Shown one piece after another: positions 1 to 8,104 of a DNA stretch of 43,652 bases (positions are counted from its first letter, which is position 1; the number at the start of each line of letters is the position of its first letter). A program made the translations under genes and the position numbers. The stretch is taken from the NCBI GenBank assembly GCA_945831805.1, contig CAMADY010000013.1, positions 1 to 43,652 of the forward strand, read 5' to 3'. The notes under the pieces were generated by a model. That model did not search any database and was not told the origin of the DNA. It worked only from the letters and a program-made list of their open reading frames with translations. This DNA comes from an uncultured Prevotellaceae bacterium (GTDB lineage Bacteria > Bacteroidota > Bacteroidia > Bacteroidales > Bacteroidaceae).

Positions 1-317
1 AGGTCGCAGTAGCTGCCCATGACAGGGATAGCCTCAAGCAGATGCTCCGACTTGTCGCCGTCCATGATGACGCCACGCTCCGTCTCCAGCTTCCATGCAC
101 CGGCGTTGACATCGAGCACGATGACGTTCATGCCGAGGTTCATCGCTGCCTTCTGGGTTGAGAGGCGTGTGCGGAGGGAGTTATTGAAGAATACCATCAG
201 CAGGGTCTTGTTCTTGCCGAGATGCTGGAAGGCATAACGGTCTTTCTTTACCAACTGTGCCTCAGCAAGAGCAGCGTTGAGGTCGCCGAGGTCTTTTGCA
301 TTGAAAAATGTTTTCAT
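1..317 (-). CDS. argF': N-succinylornithine carbamoyltransferase, N-terminal part (truncated by window edge)
   Basis: This is the first 105 codons of the Bacteroidetes-type transcarbamylase that carbamoylates N-succinyl-L-ornithine in arginine biosynthesis. The translation starts MKTFFNAKDLGDLNAA and carries the carbamoyl-phosphate-binding segment NNSLRTRLSTQKAAMNLG, followed by WKLETERGVIMDGD and HLLEAIPVMGSYCD. The SLRTR motif and the ERGVIMDG segment match the Bacteroides argF' type rather than ordinary ornithine transcarbamylases, which have STRTR. The ATG lies at 315-317. The C-terminal two thirds, including the substrate loop, lie outside the window, so substrate choice is inferred from family resemblance. 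Confidence 0.9.
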   Translation of the reverse strand, partial: MKTFFNAKDLGDLNAALAEAQLVKKDRYAFQHLGKNKTLLMVFFNNSLRTRLSTQKAAMNLGMNVIVLDVNAGAWKLETERGVIMDGDKSEHLLEAIPVMGSYCD

Positions 318-444
318 ACGGATTCTTATGTTTGTTTTGTTATTGATTTATAGTGAAAGGAGAATGCGATATCCGCTTTCGGATGCAAAAATAATGATTT
401 TTTTTGAGAAATAGTCCAAAAGAAATAATAAATTATTAAAAATG

Positions 445-476
445 TTTGTGTAAGTGCGATTTTTTTGTTACTTTTG
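445..476 (+). promoter_or_regulatory. Bacteroidetes-type promoter upstream of folP
   Basis: TTTG at 445-448 and TACTTTTG at 469-476 are separated by 20 bp, matching the Bacteroidetes consensus (-33 TTTG, -7 TAnnTTTG). The predicted start is about 483, giving a leader of roughly 40 nt before the folP ATG at 523. The surrounding 318-522 gap is AT-rich and shows no other gene. Confidence 0.75.
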
Positions 477-522
477 CCGTGTGAAATACTAAAAACCACA
501 CTCGTGGACCTAAAAAGCGACT

Positions 523-1302
523 ATGTTAAACTACAACGAACCGATAGTGATGGGCATACTGAACTGTACGCCCGACTCATTCTTTGACGGAAGCCGCAAG
601 CAGACGGACGAGGAGATACTCCTCCGTGCAAGGCAGATTGTTGAGGAAGGGGGAGCCATTATCGATATTGGAGCATTCAGCACGAGACCGGGAGCTGCCG
701 AGGTGTCTGAGGAAGAGGAGCTGCGGCGCATGGAACACGCACTGAGCATCGTCCGCAGAGAATACCCCGACTTCCCCATCAGCATAGATACCTTCCGCCC
801 TTCGGTGGCAAGGATGGCGGTGGAGCAGTATCATGCCGACATCATCAACGACGTCTCCGAGGGCAAATACCCGGGCATCTTCGAGGAAGTGGCAAGGCTC
901 GGCGTTCCGTACATCCTCATGTCGGTGCAGCCGGACATGGCGACGATGATAGAATGCTTCGAGAGGGAAGTGGCAGAGTTGCAGAGGCTGGGCGTGAACG
1001 ATATAATACTCGACCCGGGCTACGGCTTCGGCAAGGAGGTGATAGAAGGGAACTACGCCGTACTGCGACAGCAGCAGGAGCTGAAGAGGCACTTCCCCAC
1101 CCTACCAATCCTAGCAGGTGTGAGCCGCAAGCGCATGGTACGGCACCTCTTCGACTGCAAGGCCAACGACCGCGAAGCCCTCGACGGCACGATGCTCGTA
1201 AACCTCGTAGCACTGCAGCAGGGCGCCACAATACTACGTGTCCACGACGTGAAAGAGGCGGTGAACACCATCAAGGTGTTTAAAGTAATAAGTAACTATT
1301 AA
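523..1302 (+). CDS. folP: Dihydropteroate synthase
   Basis: It condenses p-aminobenzoate with 6-hydroxymethyl-dihydropterin pyrophosphate to give dihydropteroate in folate synthesis, and is the sulfonamide target. The 259-aa TIM-barrel protein has the family signatures in order: MGILNCTPDSFFDGSR at residues 10-25, IIDIGAFSTRPGA near 48-60, a SIDTFRP strand, IINDVSEG, DPGYGFGK, GVSRKR and a C-terminal RVHDV. Length is normal to slightly short. The ATG at 523 follows a good promoter. cdaA lies 67 bp downstream on the same strand, a pairing familiar in Bacteroidales, so the two are probably co-transcribed. Confidence 0.95.
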   Translation: MLNYNEPIVMGILNCTPDSFFDGSRKQTDEEILLRARQIVEEGGAIIDIGAFSTRPGAAEVSEEEELRRMEHALSIVRREYPDFPISIDTFRPSVARMAVEQYHADIINDVSEGKYPGIFEEVARLGVPYILMSVQPDMATMIECFEREVAELQRLGVNDIILDPGYGFGKEVIEGNYAVLRQQQELKRHFPTLPILAGVSRKRMVRHLFDCKANDREALDGTMLVNLVALQQGATILRVHDVKEAVNTIKVFKVISNY

Positions 1303-1369
1303 CAAGTAATAAGTTCCCGGGCATGTTCCATGCGATGCTTCTGCATGGTATAATCCAAGAGAAAAAAGA

Positions 1370-2143
1370 ATGTTCCTGAGCTTCGGAATAAAAGACGCCA
1401 TAGACATATTGCTCGTCGCAATACTGCTCTACTACACCTATCGGTTCATGAGAGAATCGAGAACACTGAACGTGTTCATCGGCATCCTCTCGTTCATCAT
1501 GGTGTGGCTCTTCGTCTCCAGAGTGCTCGAAATGCGACTGACGGGTGCCATCTTCGACAAGTTCGTGGGTGTCGGCGCCATAGCAATCATCGTTCTCTTC
1601 CAGGAGGAGATAAAGAAGTTCCTCTATAACCTCGGCGAACAGCGTAAGGCGCACTTCATACTAAAGCTCTTCGCAAAGAAGAACGAGGAGAAGGAGGGAC
1701 AGATGAACCGCGCTGCCATCATGCCTATCGTCATGGCGTGCATCAACATGGCACGAACGAAGTGCGGCGCACTCATCGTCATAGAGCGTGGCACGCCGCT
1801 GACGGACATCGTGGAGACGGGCGACACCGTTGATGCGAACATCAACCAACGCCTCATCGAGAACATCTTCTTCAAGAACTCACCGCTCCACGACGGTGCC
1901 ATGATAATCTCGAACAAGCGCATCAAGGCTGCCGGATGCATACTTCCAGTAAGCCACGACCTCGACATTCCGCGAGAACTGGGACTGCGTCACCGTGCCG
2001 CCATGGGCATCTCGCAGGCTTCCGACGCCATCGCCATTGTCGTTTCTGAGGAGACAGGCCGCATCTCTGCTGCCATGAAGGGACAGTTCAGGCTGCGCCT
2101 ATCGGCAGAAAACCTCGAAGCCATCCTCACCGAGGAGCTGTAA
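1370..2143 (+). CDS. cdaA: Diadenylate cyclase (c-di-AMP synthase), CdaA type
   Basis: It makes the second messenger cyclic di-AMP from two ATP at the membrane. The 257-aa protein has three hydrophobic N-terminal segments (about residues 10-25, 35-50 and 60-78) and then the DAC domain, with the diagnostic DGA at 175-177 (LHDGAMI) and RHR at 207-209 (GLRHRAAMG). The tail lacks extra regulatory domains. The 1303-1369 gap before it contains a small perfect hairpin (CCATGC 1328-1333 with GCATGG 1343-1348), which could influence read-through from folP but is weak evidence on its own. Confidence 0.95.
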   Translation: MFLSFGIKDAIDILLVAILLYYTYRFMRESRTLNVFIGILSFIMVWLFVSRVLEMRLTGAIFDKFVGVGAIAIIVLFQEEIKKFLYNLGEQRKAHFILKLFAKKNEEKEGQMNRAAIMPIVMACINMARTKCGALIVIERGTPLTDIVETGDTVDANINQRLIENIFFKNSPLHDGAMIISNKRIKAAGCILPVSHDLDIPRELGLRHRAAMGISQASDAIAIVVSEETGRISAAMKGQFRLRLSAENLEAILTEEL

Positions 2144-2195
2144 TAGTGACAACATTATAACAACAAAATAACAAACTCTTAAAATTTTCAAAACT

Positions 2196-3206
2196 ATGAG
2201 CTTAATTGATCAGATTGTAGCACGCGCAAAGGCTAACAAGCAGCGCATCGTACTCCCAGAGGCAGAAGAGGAGCGTACCCTTATCGCAGCAGACAAGGTA
2301 CTGGAGCAGGAGATTGCTGACCTCATCCTCATCGGTAACCCAGCAAAGGTAGAGGCCCTCGCAAAGGAGCACAACCTCCAGAATATCGGTAAGGCAACTC
2401 TCATCGACCCAGAAAACTATGAGAAGTCAGAAGAGCTCGCACAGCTCCTCCAGAAGCTTCGCGAGAAGAAGGGCATGACAATAGAGAAGGCTCGTGAGCT
2501 CGTTAAGAACCCACTCTACCTCGGATGCCTCATCATCAAGACAGAGGGTGCTGACGGTCAGATCTCTGGTGCTCTCTCAACAACAGGCGACACTCTCCGT
2601 CCTGCTCTCCAGATCATCAAGACTGCTCCTGGCATCTCTTGCGTATCTGGCGCAATGCTCATGATCACAGACAAGCCAGAGTATGGTGAGAACGGTGTCC
2701 TTGTTTTCGCTGACGTTGCTGTTACTCCAATGCCAGACGCTAACCAGCTCGGTCAGATTGCAGTATGTGCTGCACAGACAGCTAAGTCTGTTGCAGGCTT
2801 CGCTGAGCCACGCGTAGCAATGTGTTCTTTCTCTACAAAGGGCAGTGCTTCACACGAGGTTGTTGACAAGGTGGTAGAGGCTACAAAGGTTGCCAAGGAG
2901 CTCGACCCAACTCTGAAGGTTGACGGTGAACTGCAGGCTGACGCAGCCCTCGTTCCTGCTGTTGGCAGCAAGAAGGCTCCAGGCTCTGAGATTGCTGGTA
3001 AGGCAAACGTCCTCGTATTCCCTAACCTCGAGGTTGGTAACATCGGCTACAAGCTCGTTCAGCGTCTCGCTGGTGCACAGGCTCTCGGCCCAATCCTCCA
3101 GGGTATCGCACGCCCAGTAAACGACCTCTCACGCGGCTGCTCCGTAGAAGACATCGTAAACCTCGTTGCCATCACCGCCTGCCAGGCAATGGACGCAAAG
3201 AAGTAA
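2196..3206 (+). CDS. pta: Phosphate acetyltransferase
   Basis: It converts acetyl-CoA and phosphate to acetyl phosphate, the first step of fermentative acetate formation. At 336 aa it is the short single-domain form without the N-terminal DRTGG region. The start ([22 protein letters not shown]) and segments such as [19 protein letters not shown] and the C-terminal [15 protein letters not shown] are typical of the family. ackA follows after 21 bp, forming the classical pta-ackA operon. Codon use is strongly biased (proline almost always CCA), unlike folP or cdaA, which suggests high expression. Confidence 0.96.
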   Translation: MSLIDQIVARAKANKQRIVLPEAEEERTLIAADKVLEQEIADLILIGNPAKVEALAKEHNLQNIGKATLIDPENYEKSEELAQLLQKLREKKGMTIEKARELVKNPLYLGCLIIKTEGADGQISGALSTTGDTLRPALQIIKTAPGISCVSGAMLMITDKPEYGENGVLVFADVAVTPMPDANQLGQIAVCAAQTAKSVAGFAEPRVAMCSFSTKGSASHEVVDKVVEATKVAKELDPTLKVDGELQADAALVPAVGSKKAPGSEIAGKANVLVFPNLEVGNIGYKLVQRLAGAQALGPILQGIARPVNDLSRGCSVEDIVNLVAITACQAMDAKK

Positions 3207-3227
3207 ACTTTAAAAAAGAAAAAGAAT

Positions 3228-4424
3228 ATGAAAATCTTAGTTCTGAACTGCGGTTCATCAAGCATCAAGTACGCATTGTACAATATGGACGACAACTCTG
3301 TCATGACCTCTGGTGGTGCAGAGCGTGTAGGTCTCGACAACGCATTCGTAAAGGTAAAGCTCGCTAACGGCGAGAAGAAGCAGATTATGCATGACATCCC
3401 TGAGCACACTGAGGGCGTGAAGTTCATCTTCTCTCTCCTCACTGACCCAGAGATCGGTGTTATCAAGTCACTTGACGAGATTGACGCAGTAGGTCACCGT
3501 ATGGTACACGGCGGCGAGAAGTTCGCTGAGTCTGTAATCATCACTCCTGAGGTAGAGGCTGCCTTCGAGGCTGTCAGCGACCTCGCTCCACTGCACAACC
3601 CAGCAAACATGAAGGGTGTCAATGCCGTTAAGGAACTCATGCCTGGTCTTCCACAGGTAGGTGTGTTCGATACTGCATTCCACCAGACAATGCCAGCAAA
3701 GGCATATATGTATGCTGTTCCTTACGAGCTCTACGAGAAGTACGGCGTTCGCCGCTACGGCTTCCACGGAACATCTCACCGCTATGTAAGCAAGCGCGCC
3801 TGCGAGTTCCTCGGCATACCACAGGAGGGCTGCAAGATGATTACGGCTCACATCGGTAACGGTGGTTCTCTCGCTGCTGTCGTTGATGGCAAGTGTCAGG
3901 ACACCACAATGGGTCTCACACCACTTGAGGGCGTCATGATGGGTACTCGTTCCGGCGATATCGACGGCGGTGCTGTTACCTTCATCCAGAAGAAGCTCGG
4001 CCTCGACGCTGACGGCATCTCTAACCTCCTCAACAAGAAGTCCGGTGTTGCAGGTCTCTGTGGCTACACCGACATGCGCGACGTCGAGAACGCTGCAAAG
4101 GCTGGCGAAGAGAAGGCTGTTATTGCACAGCAGTCTTACTTCTATCGCATCAAGAAGTACATCGGTGCCTACGCTGCCGCTATGGGTGGTTGCGATGTCC
4201 TCGTGTTCACCGCAGGTGTTGGTGAGAACCAGACATCTATGCGTGAGGCTGTCTGCAAGGACATGGAGTTCATGGGCATCAAGCTCGACAACGAGAAGAA
4301 CGCTACCATCCGTGGCGAGGAGGCTGTCATCTCTACTCCTGACTCAAAGGTAAAGGTTGTCGTTATCCCAACCGACGAGGAGCTGATGATCGCTTCTGAC
4401 ACAATGGCTCTCGTAAAGAAGTAA
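3228..4424 (+). CDS. ackA: Acetate kinase
   Basis: It transfers phosphate from acetyl phosphate to ADP, giving acetate and ATP. The 398-aa ASKHA-fold protein shows the start MKILVLNCGSSSIKY, GHRMVHGG, VFDTAFHQTMP, the phosphate-binding AHIGNGGSLAAV, the GLTPLEGVMMGTRSGDID segment and VFTAGVGENQ. Length is normal. It shares the pta codon bias and is followed by a strong intrinsic terminator, which closes the operon. Confidence 0.97.
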   Translation: MKILVLNCGSSSIKYALYNMDDNSVMTSGGAERVGLDNAFVKVKLANGEKKQIMHDIPEHTEGVKFIFSLLTDPEIGVIKSLDEIDAVGHRMVHGGEKFAESVIITPEVEAAFEAVSDLAPLHNPANMKGVNAVKELMPGLPQVGVFDTAFHQTMPAKAYMYAVPYELYEKYGVRRYGFHGTSHRYVSKRACEFLGIPQEGCKMITAHIGNGGSLAAVVDGKCQDTTMGLTPLEGVMMGTRSGDIDGGAVTFIQKKLGLDADGISNLLNKKSGVAGLCGYTDMRDVENAAKAGEEKAVIAQQSYFYRIKKYIGAYAAAMGGCDVLVFTAGVGENQTSMREAVCKDMEFMGIKLDNEKNATIRGEEAVISTPDSKVKVVVIPTDEELMIASDTMALVKK

Positions 4425-4445
4425 TACTTGGTCTGTAATTATAAT

Positions 4446-4484
4446 AAGGAGAATGAGGGGCACAGTATGCCTTTCATTCTCCTT
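4446..4484 (+). terminator. Intrinsic terminator after ackA
   Basis: An 11-bp perfect stem (AAGGAGAATGA at 4446-4456 with TCATTCTCCTT at 4474-4484) encloses an inner GGCA/TGCC stem. The T tract is short (TTTCATTATT), but stem quality and position directly after ackA support termination. Confidence 0.8.
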
Positions 4485-4546
4485 TCATTATTAAGAAACT
4501 GTCAGGCTCTTTGCGGCATTTCCGTAGAGACGAAAACAAGATTATC

Positions 4547-5320
4547 ATGAAGAGAATATGTTATATCGTGGCGATGCGCGCAGAGGCAAAGCCATTTGTG
4601 GAGCACTACGGATTGGTGAAGCAGGAGGGATTCTTCGCACCATTGCCCTGCATGCTGTATAGCGGAAAGGTGGAGGACGCAGAACTGTTCGTAGTCCTCA
4701 ACGGAGAGCAGCATGGGGCGGATCTCATAGGATGCGAACCGGCAGCCATCACCACCATGGCGGCTATACAGCAGCTCCGTCCCGACATCGTCATCAGCAG
4801 TGGCACATGCGGCGGATGGCAGCGTTACGGCATGGAGGTCGGTAGGGTGTATATCGCCAATGGCGCCATGTTCCACGACCGCCGCGTGCCGGGCGATAAC
4901 GAGTGGCATACGCAGGGAATCGGCAACTACAGTGTCTGGGAGGGTGCTGCGGAACTTGCCACGCATCTCGACATGCCGATGGCAAAGGTGACGACGGGTT
5001 CATCGTTCGACATGACGGCAGAGGAGGAGGCTATCATCGACGAGCATGGCGGCAGATTGAAGGAGATGGAGGGTGCTGCGGTAGCGTTCACATGCTCCCT
5101 GTTCCGCGTTCCCGTGATGCTCGTGAAGGCAGTCACAAACCTCCGCGATGCAGAGGATGAGGACATCGAGGCGTTCCAGCGCAACCTCGCCACTGCATCC
5201 GAAAACCTCAGGGATGCCAACATCCGCATCATTCAGGAGCTCGTGAAAGCGCCAAAGGCGGGCTCACTGACTGAGCAGTGCGTGTCTGCGCAGCAGGCGC
5301 ACGGTCAGCGAGGGAAGTAA
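4547..5320 (+). CDS. MTA/SAH-nucleosidase-like phosphorylase-superfamily protein
   Basis: It belongs to the purine nucleoside phosphorylase/MTA nucleosidase superfamily and most resembles plant-type 5'-methylthioadenosine nucleosidases. Signatures are IVAMRAEAKPF near the start, the phosphate/ribose-region GTCGG at 87-91, FHDRRVP, TGSSFDM and KEMEGAAVAF with E175. The usual catalytic Asp of the S/T-D-x-x-D motif is Asn here (VTNLRD, N198), so activity or substrate may differ from classical MTA/SAH nucleosidase. I chose the ATG at 4547 (MKRICYIVAMRAE) because homologues begin at this strand; an in-frame ATG at 4511 adds an uncharacteristic basic 12 residues. The tail from about residue 238 is low in family resemblance. 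Confidence 0.8.
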   Translation: MKRICYIVAMRAEAKPFVEHYGLVKQEGFFAPLPCMLYSGKVEDAELFVVLNGEQHGADLIGCEPAAITTMAAIQQLRPDIVISSGTCGGWQRYGMEVGRVYIANGAMFHDRRVPGDNEWHTQGIGNYSVWEGAAELATHLDMPMAKVTTGSSFDMTAEEEAIIDEHGGRLKEMEGAAVAFTCSLFRVPVMLVKAVTNLRDAEDEDIEAFQRNLATASENLRDANIRIIQELVKAPKAGSLTEQCVSAQQAHGQRGK

Positions 5321-5357
5321 AAGTGAGTAACAACCAAAATAAAATAAAATAACAAAA

Positions 5358-6173
5358 ATGAAGAAACAGCAAGTATTCCTTTCCGTCATGGTGGCGATAG
5401 TCATGATGGCGATGAGTTCAGCCAATGCCTTGGCATTCAAGAAGGAGAGCATCGACATTGATGTGGATGGCAAGTCGAGAAACATGATAGTGTTTACTCC
5501 CGACAAGATGAAGAAGAAAATGCCTCTTTTCATCATCACACATGGCATGAACCAGAACCCAGAGTATCAGTACGAGAACGACAAAATCTACGAGATGATT
5601 GATACGGCAAAGTTTGTTGTGGCATATCTGCGCAGCGATGGCAACACATGGGATGTACGTGGCGACAAGGATCTCAACTTTGTAGAGAAGACCATGGAGG
5701 AAATGTATAATCGTTACAAGATCAACAAGCGACGCATCTACTGGTCGGGATTCTCCATGGGGTCGATGCTCATCTACCGAGGTCTGGAGCGCTTTGCCGA
5801 CAAGGTGGCATGCTTCGCCCCGACAAGCGGATTCCTCTTCCACTACGAACCGTGGGCAGATCTCACCAAGAAGGTCAACATCATACATCATCAATCGACT
5901 CACGACAGCGTATTCCCACTTGACCGCTTCGACCTCTACGATTATGTGGGTAAGGTTGCCAAGAAGAATGGTGAGGGCACTACCCAGACCTACACCAAGA
6001 CCGAAGGCTACCAGTCTCGCGAAGGTGACTATGTAGGCACCAAGGAGGTATGGACAAATGCTGACGGACACGTCATCGAGCTCTTCACCTATCCTCAGGG
6101 CGATCACTTCCCATCATGGCACAACCGCAAGGAAATCTGGAACTTCGTAAAGCAGTTCTCGCTTCCCAAGTAA
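5358..6173 (+). CDS. Secreted alpha/beta hydrolase, PHB-depolymerase/feruloyl-esterase (LpqC-like) family
   Basis: The 271-aa protein has an N-terminal signal peptide (MKKQQVFLSVMVAIVMMAM, likely cleaved after the SSANALA region), so it acts in the periplasm or outside the cell. The core shows the oxyanion segment FIITHGMNQNP, the nucleophile elbow GFSMG (the Ser), a STHDSVFP segment that probably carries the acid residue, and GDHFPSWH, which should give the catalytic His. Family members hydrolyse esters such as polyhydroxyalkanoates or acylated xylan, so an esterase role is likely but the substrate is not readable. It lies 37 bp after the nucleosidase-like gene and may be read from the same transcript. 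Confidence 0.8.
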   Translation: MKKQQVFLSVMVAIVMMAMSSANALAFKKESIDIDVDGKSRNMIVFTPDKMKKKMPLFIITHGMNQNPEYQYENDKIYEMIDTAKFVVAYLRSDGNTWDVRGDKDLNFVEKTMEEMYNRYKINKRRIYWSGFSMGSMLIYRGLERFADKVACFAPTSGFLFHYEPWADLTKKVNIIHHQSTHDSVFPLDRFDLYDYVGKVAKKNGEGTTQTYTKTEGYQSREGDYVGTKEVWTNADGHVIELFTYPQGDHFPSWHNRKEIWNFVKQFSLPK

Positions 6174-6223
6174 TAGACATCTGCTACTTCAACTGATAGT
6201 ATAAGTTGATATGAATAAAAACC

Positions 6224-6291
6224 ATCATCCGCAAACATCAGATTCTTCGAGTTGTCGTAAACTCATTGAATAACTGATGTTTGCGGATGAT
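6224..6291. repeat. Palindromic repeat element, copy 1 (ATCCGCAAACATC family)
   Basis: Perfect 18-bp terminal inverted repeats (6224-6241 and 6274-6291) enclose a 32-bp centre that itself folds (GAGTT/AACTC, ATTC/GAAT). It sits between the convergent hydrolase and AAA-ATPase genes and could terminate both. A longer relative with the same termini lies at about 7608-7734, so this is a dispersed element rather than a one-off terminator. Confidence 0.8.
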
Positions 6292-6319
6292 TGTAACAGA
6301 AGAGAAGATTAGGAACGGT

Positions 6320-7444
6320 TTATAGATACTCCCTTCTGAACCATAATTCAAATACAGGATCTGAAATATAAGATTTGCCCTTGACCACATCTATAATTTC
6401 TTTTTCCGCAAGACTGGTCTTTATCCTTACTATATTCGACTTTGTTCCCAAATTATAAACATCAGTGACAGCCTTGGATGTATATTCATCATGAATGCCG
6501 GAACAAATGGCACGCAACAGGTTCATCTGGTAGCTTGTCAGCGTTTCGGTTTGGTTGGTAAACAATCCAGCATTCTGGTCGAGCAATGCTTCCATTCCGT
6601 TTGCGAAGCTTTCTTCTGTAACCTCAGATTCTGTTTCTTGCATTACGTCCCATGCCAACTGCTGCACGTATGATGAATAGCCATCCACTGCATCACATAT
6701 TTTCCCTGCAAAATAATCGGATATGGTTTTGCCCTTTGTAGAGAATCGGCCTACAATATAGTTCACCCAATCTTCACGAGGTATCTTGTCCAGATATGTT
6801 ATCTCACCAAACTGATAGAACGGCATACGTTTGTTTTGGAAAATCTTTGTCATCATATGCTTCTTACTGCCGTACATACAGTAGGACACATCCTGTTGGC
6901 GTTGCCAAACTCCACGCATGCGTTTCTGTACCGTAATACTGTCAGGAAATTCTCCTACCTGTTGGAACTCATCTATACATACAACGATCTGCACCCCCTG
7001 CTCTCTTGCAATGATTTCAGGCAGGGCGAGGATCTCTTCCGGACTATAATTCTGTGGCGTTATGCCCAATGATATACTATAGTCCATCAATGGAGCGGGA
7101 CTATATGACACTTTCGGCACTACCCGAACCAGGAACTTCTGAATCGTATCCAAAACCCGTTCCATCCTACCAGCAGCCTCTTTCATCAGTACAGCAGCAA
7201 ATCTGTTCAGGAAGTCGTATTCTGAACGGCAGTCATAGATATCCATCATAACGACCTTAATCATTGGATTGTCAATACTATCCTTGACGCGTTTTATCAA
7301 GGATGACTTGCCTATACGTCGAGGTGAGATAACGATAGTGTTTATACCCTCTTCGAAGTTTGCTTTCAAACGTCTTGTCTCTTTTACGCGGTCAGTGAAA
7401 TTATCACCTTCCACCATCTTACCATAGATAAATGTCTTACTCAT
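6320..7444 (-). CDS. AAA family ATPase (archaeal-ATPase-like, STAND-type)
   Basis: This 374-aa protein has a P-loop near residue 42-50 (ISPRRIGKSSL), a Walker B with catalytic acid (VVCIDEFQQV), and a C-terminal helical/winged-helix part ending in SDPVFELWFRREYL. This is the arrangement of the archaeal-ATPase/ATPase_2 family common in Bacteroidales. Such proteins are often mobile or defence-associated, but the function of individual members is mostly unknown. The ATG at 7442-7444 lies almost on a TAACTTTG -7 box, so the mRNA leader is very short. The gene is flanked on both sides by related palindromic elements and preceded by an operator-like repeat, suggesting a transferred, self-regulated unit. 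Confidence 0.8.
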   Translation of the reverse strand: MSKTFIYGKMVEGDNFTDRVKETRRLKANFEEGINTIVISPRRIGKSSLIKRVKDSIDNPMIKVVMMDIYDCRSEYDFLNRFAAVLMKEAAGRMERVLDTIQKFLVRVVPKVSYSPAPLMDYSISLGITPQNYSPEEILALPEIIAREQGVQIVVCIDEFQQVGEFPDSITVQKRMRGVWQRQQDVSYCMYGSKKHMMTKIFQNKRMPFYQFGEITYLDKIPREDWVNYIVGRFSTKGKTISDYFAGKICDAVDGYSSYVQQLAWDVMQETESEVTEESFANGMEALLDQNAGLFTNQTETLTSYQMNLLRAICSGIHDEYTSKAVTDVYNLGTKSNIVRIKTSLAEKEIIDVVKGKSYISDPVFELWFRREYL

Positions 7445-7452
7445 AATGGGTG

Positions 7453-7484
7453 CAAAGTTAATAAAAAAACAGCTTGTTCACAAG
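7453..7484 (-). promoter_or_regulatory. Promoter of the AAA ATPase gene
   Basis: On the minus strand the -7 box TAACTTTG is at 7460-7453. A CTTG (3 of 4 matches to TTTG) lies at 7484-7481 with a 20-bp spacer. The start site should fall within a few bases of the ATG. Confidence 0.65.
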
Positions 7485-7512
7485 TTTGTGAACCACAAGT
7501 TTGTGAACAAGC
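7472..7512. promoter_or_regulatory. Operator-like tandem/inverted repeat over the ATPase promoter
   Basis: CACAAGTTTGTGAAC occurs twice in tandem (7479-7493 and 7494-7508). The whole 41 bp is also a near palindrome with perfect 12-bp arms (7472-7483 and 7501-7512). It covers the -33 element, which is what a repressor site would do. The binding protein is unknown; autoregulation is only inferred. Confidence 0.55.
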
Positions 7513-7607
7513 CTTCTTTTTATACAAATTTAACTCAGGAAGAGGTATAATTGGGACTTAACTGCCACTCTTTGCACCAAACACTCCGGATTCAAACAGC
7601 ACAAATA

Positions 7608-7734
7608 ATATCCGCAAACATCTGATTCTTCGCGAAGCTTAGGCGCAAGCGGAGCTCGGAGTTGTAGGAAACTCGTAGTAATTCTTCCCGTTGGTCAGGC
7701 GTCAAGCCGAAGAACTGATGTTTGCGGATGGATA
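7608..7734. repeat. Palindromic repeat element, copy 2 (longer, ATCCGCAAACATC family)
   Basis: It has termini ATATCCGCAAACATC at the left and GATGTTTGCGGATGGATAT at the right. The inner arms TTCTTCG and CGAAGAA extend the pairing with a small bulge. It shares GATTCTTCG, GAGTTGT, AAACTC and AACTGATGTTTGCGGATG in order with copy 1 but holds about 55 bp more internal sequence, so copy 1 looks like a deletion derivative. It lies downstream of the Cys-rich gene and upstream of the ATPase promoter. Confidence 0.7.
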
Positions 7735-7768
7735 TTCAATATAACAGGATGAGGAAATTTTAGGTGTA

Positions 7769-8104
7769 CTATTCGTAGCGATGCTTCTTTACTTTTCCGT
7801 TCTGACAATGTGCACATACGCCATTGCCTCGACGACTATTATTTCCTGGATTCTTACAATTAGGACAATTTATGTAGCCAGAACCAAAAGAATAAGGATA
7901 ATAGCCGTTACCACTACACGTCTTACACCTTCCTGTACCATGACAAAAGCTGCAATCGGCGTAATATTCGACTCTTTTTCTTGGTCCATAATTACTAGTT
8001 GATCCGAGTTTTGCAGCTGTTTGTACTATCAATAGTATAAACAGCTGCAAAACTCGGATTACATACAGTAAAAATGCAAATAATGCAAGTATTATCTTTT
8101 TCAT
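7769..8104 (-). CDS. Small membrane-anchored or secreted protein with DnaJ-type cysteine-rich zinc finger
   Basis: This 111-aa protein has a long hydrophobic N-terminus (about residues 4-30), either a signal peptide or a membrane anchor. A zinc-finger-like region follows: CSFCHGTGRCKTCSGNG, CPNCKNPGNN and CAHCQNG, i.e. CxxCxGxG-type repeats as in the central domain of DnaJ. No J domain is present, so it is not DnaJ itself. Part of the hydrophobic segment and the stretch after it are encoded by a 58-bp palindrome (8002-8059). No Bacteroidetes promoter is obvious upstream. Short proteins of this style occur in Prevotella; function unknown. Confidence 0.6.
   Translation of the reverse strand: MKKIILALFAFLLYVIRVLQLFILLIVQTAAKLGSTSNYGPRKRVEYYADCSFCHGTGRCKTCSGNGYYPYSFGSGYINCPNCKNPGNNSRRGNGVCAHCQNGKVKKHRYE
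8002..8059. repeat. 58-bp near-perfect palindrome inside the Cys-rich gene
   Basis: The two 28-nt arms (8002-8029 and 8032-8059) pair throughout except for one G-T at 8023/8038, with a 2-nt centre (8030-8031). It would form a very stable hairpin in mRNA or a cruciform in DNA. Long palindromes with almost no spacer are normally unstable in bacteria. Confidence 0.9.

Noticed and set aside
577..1092. A 171-codon open frame on the minus strand across folP
   Set aside because: It is antisense to a clearly conserved gene, has His/Leu-rich composition typical of shadow frames, and has no promoter or family resemblance.
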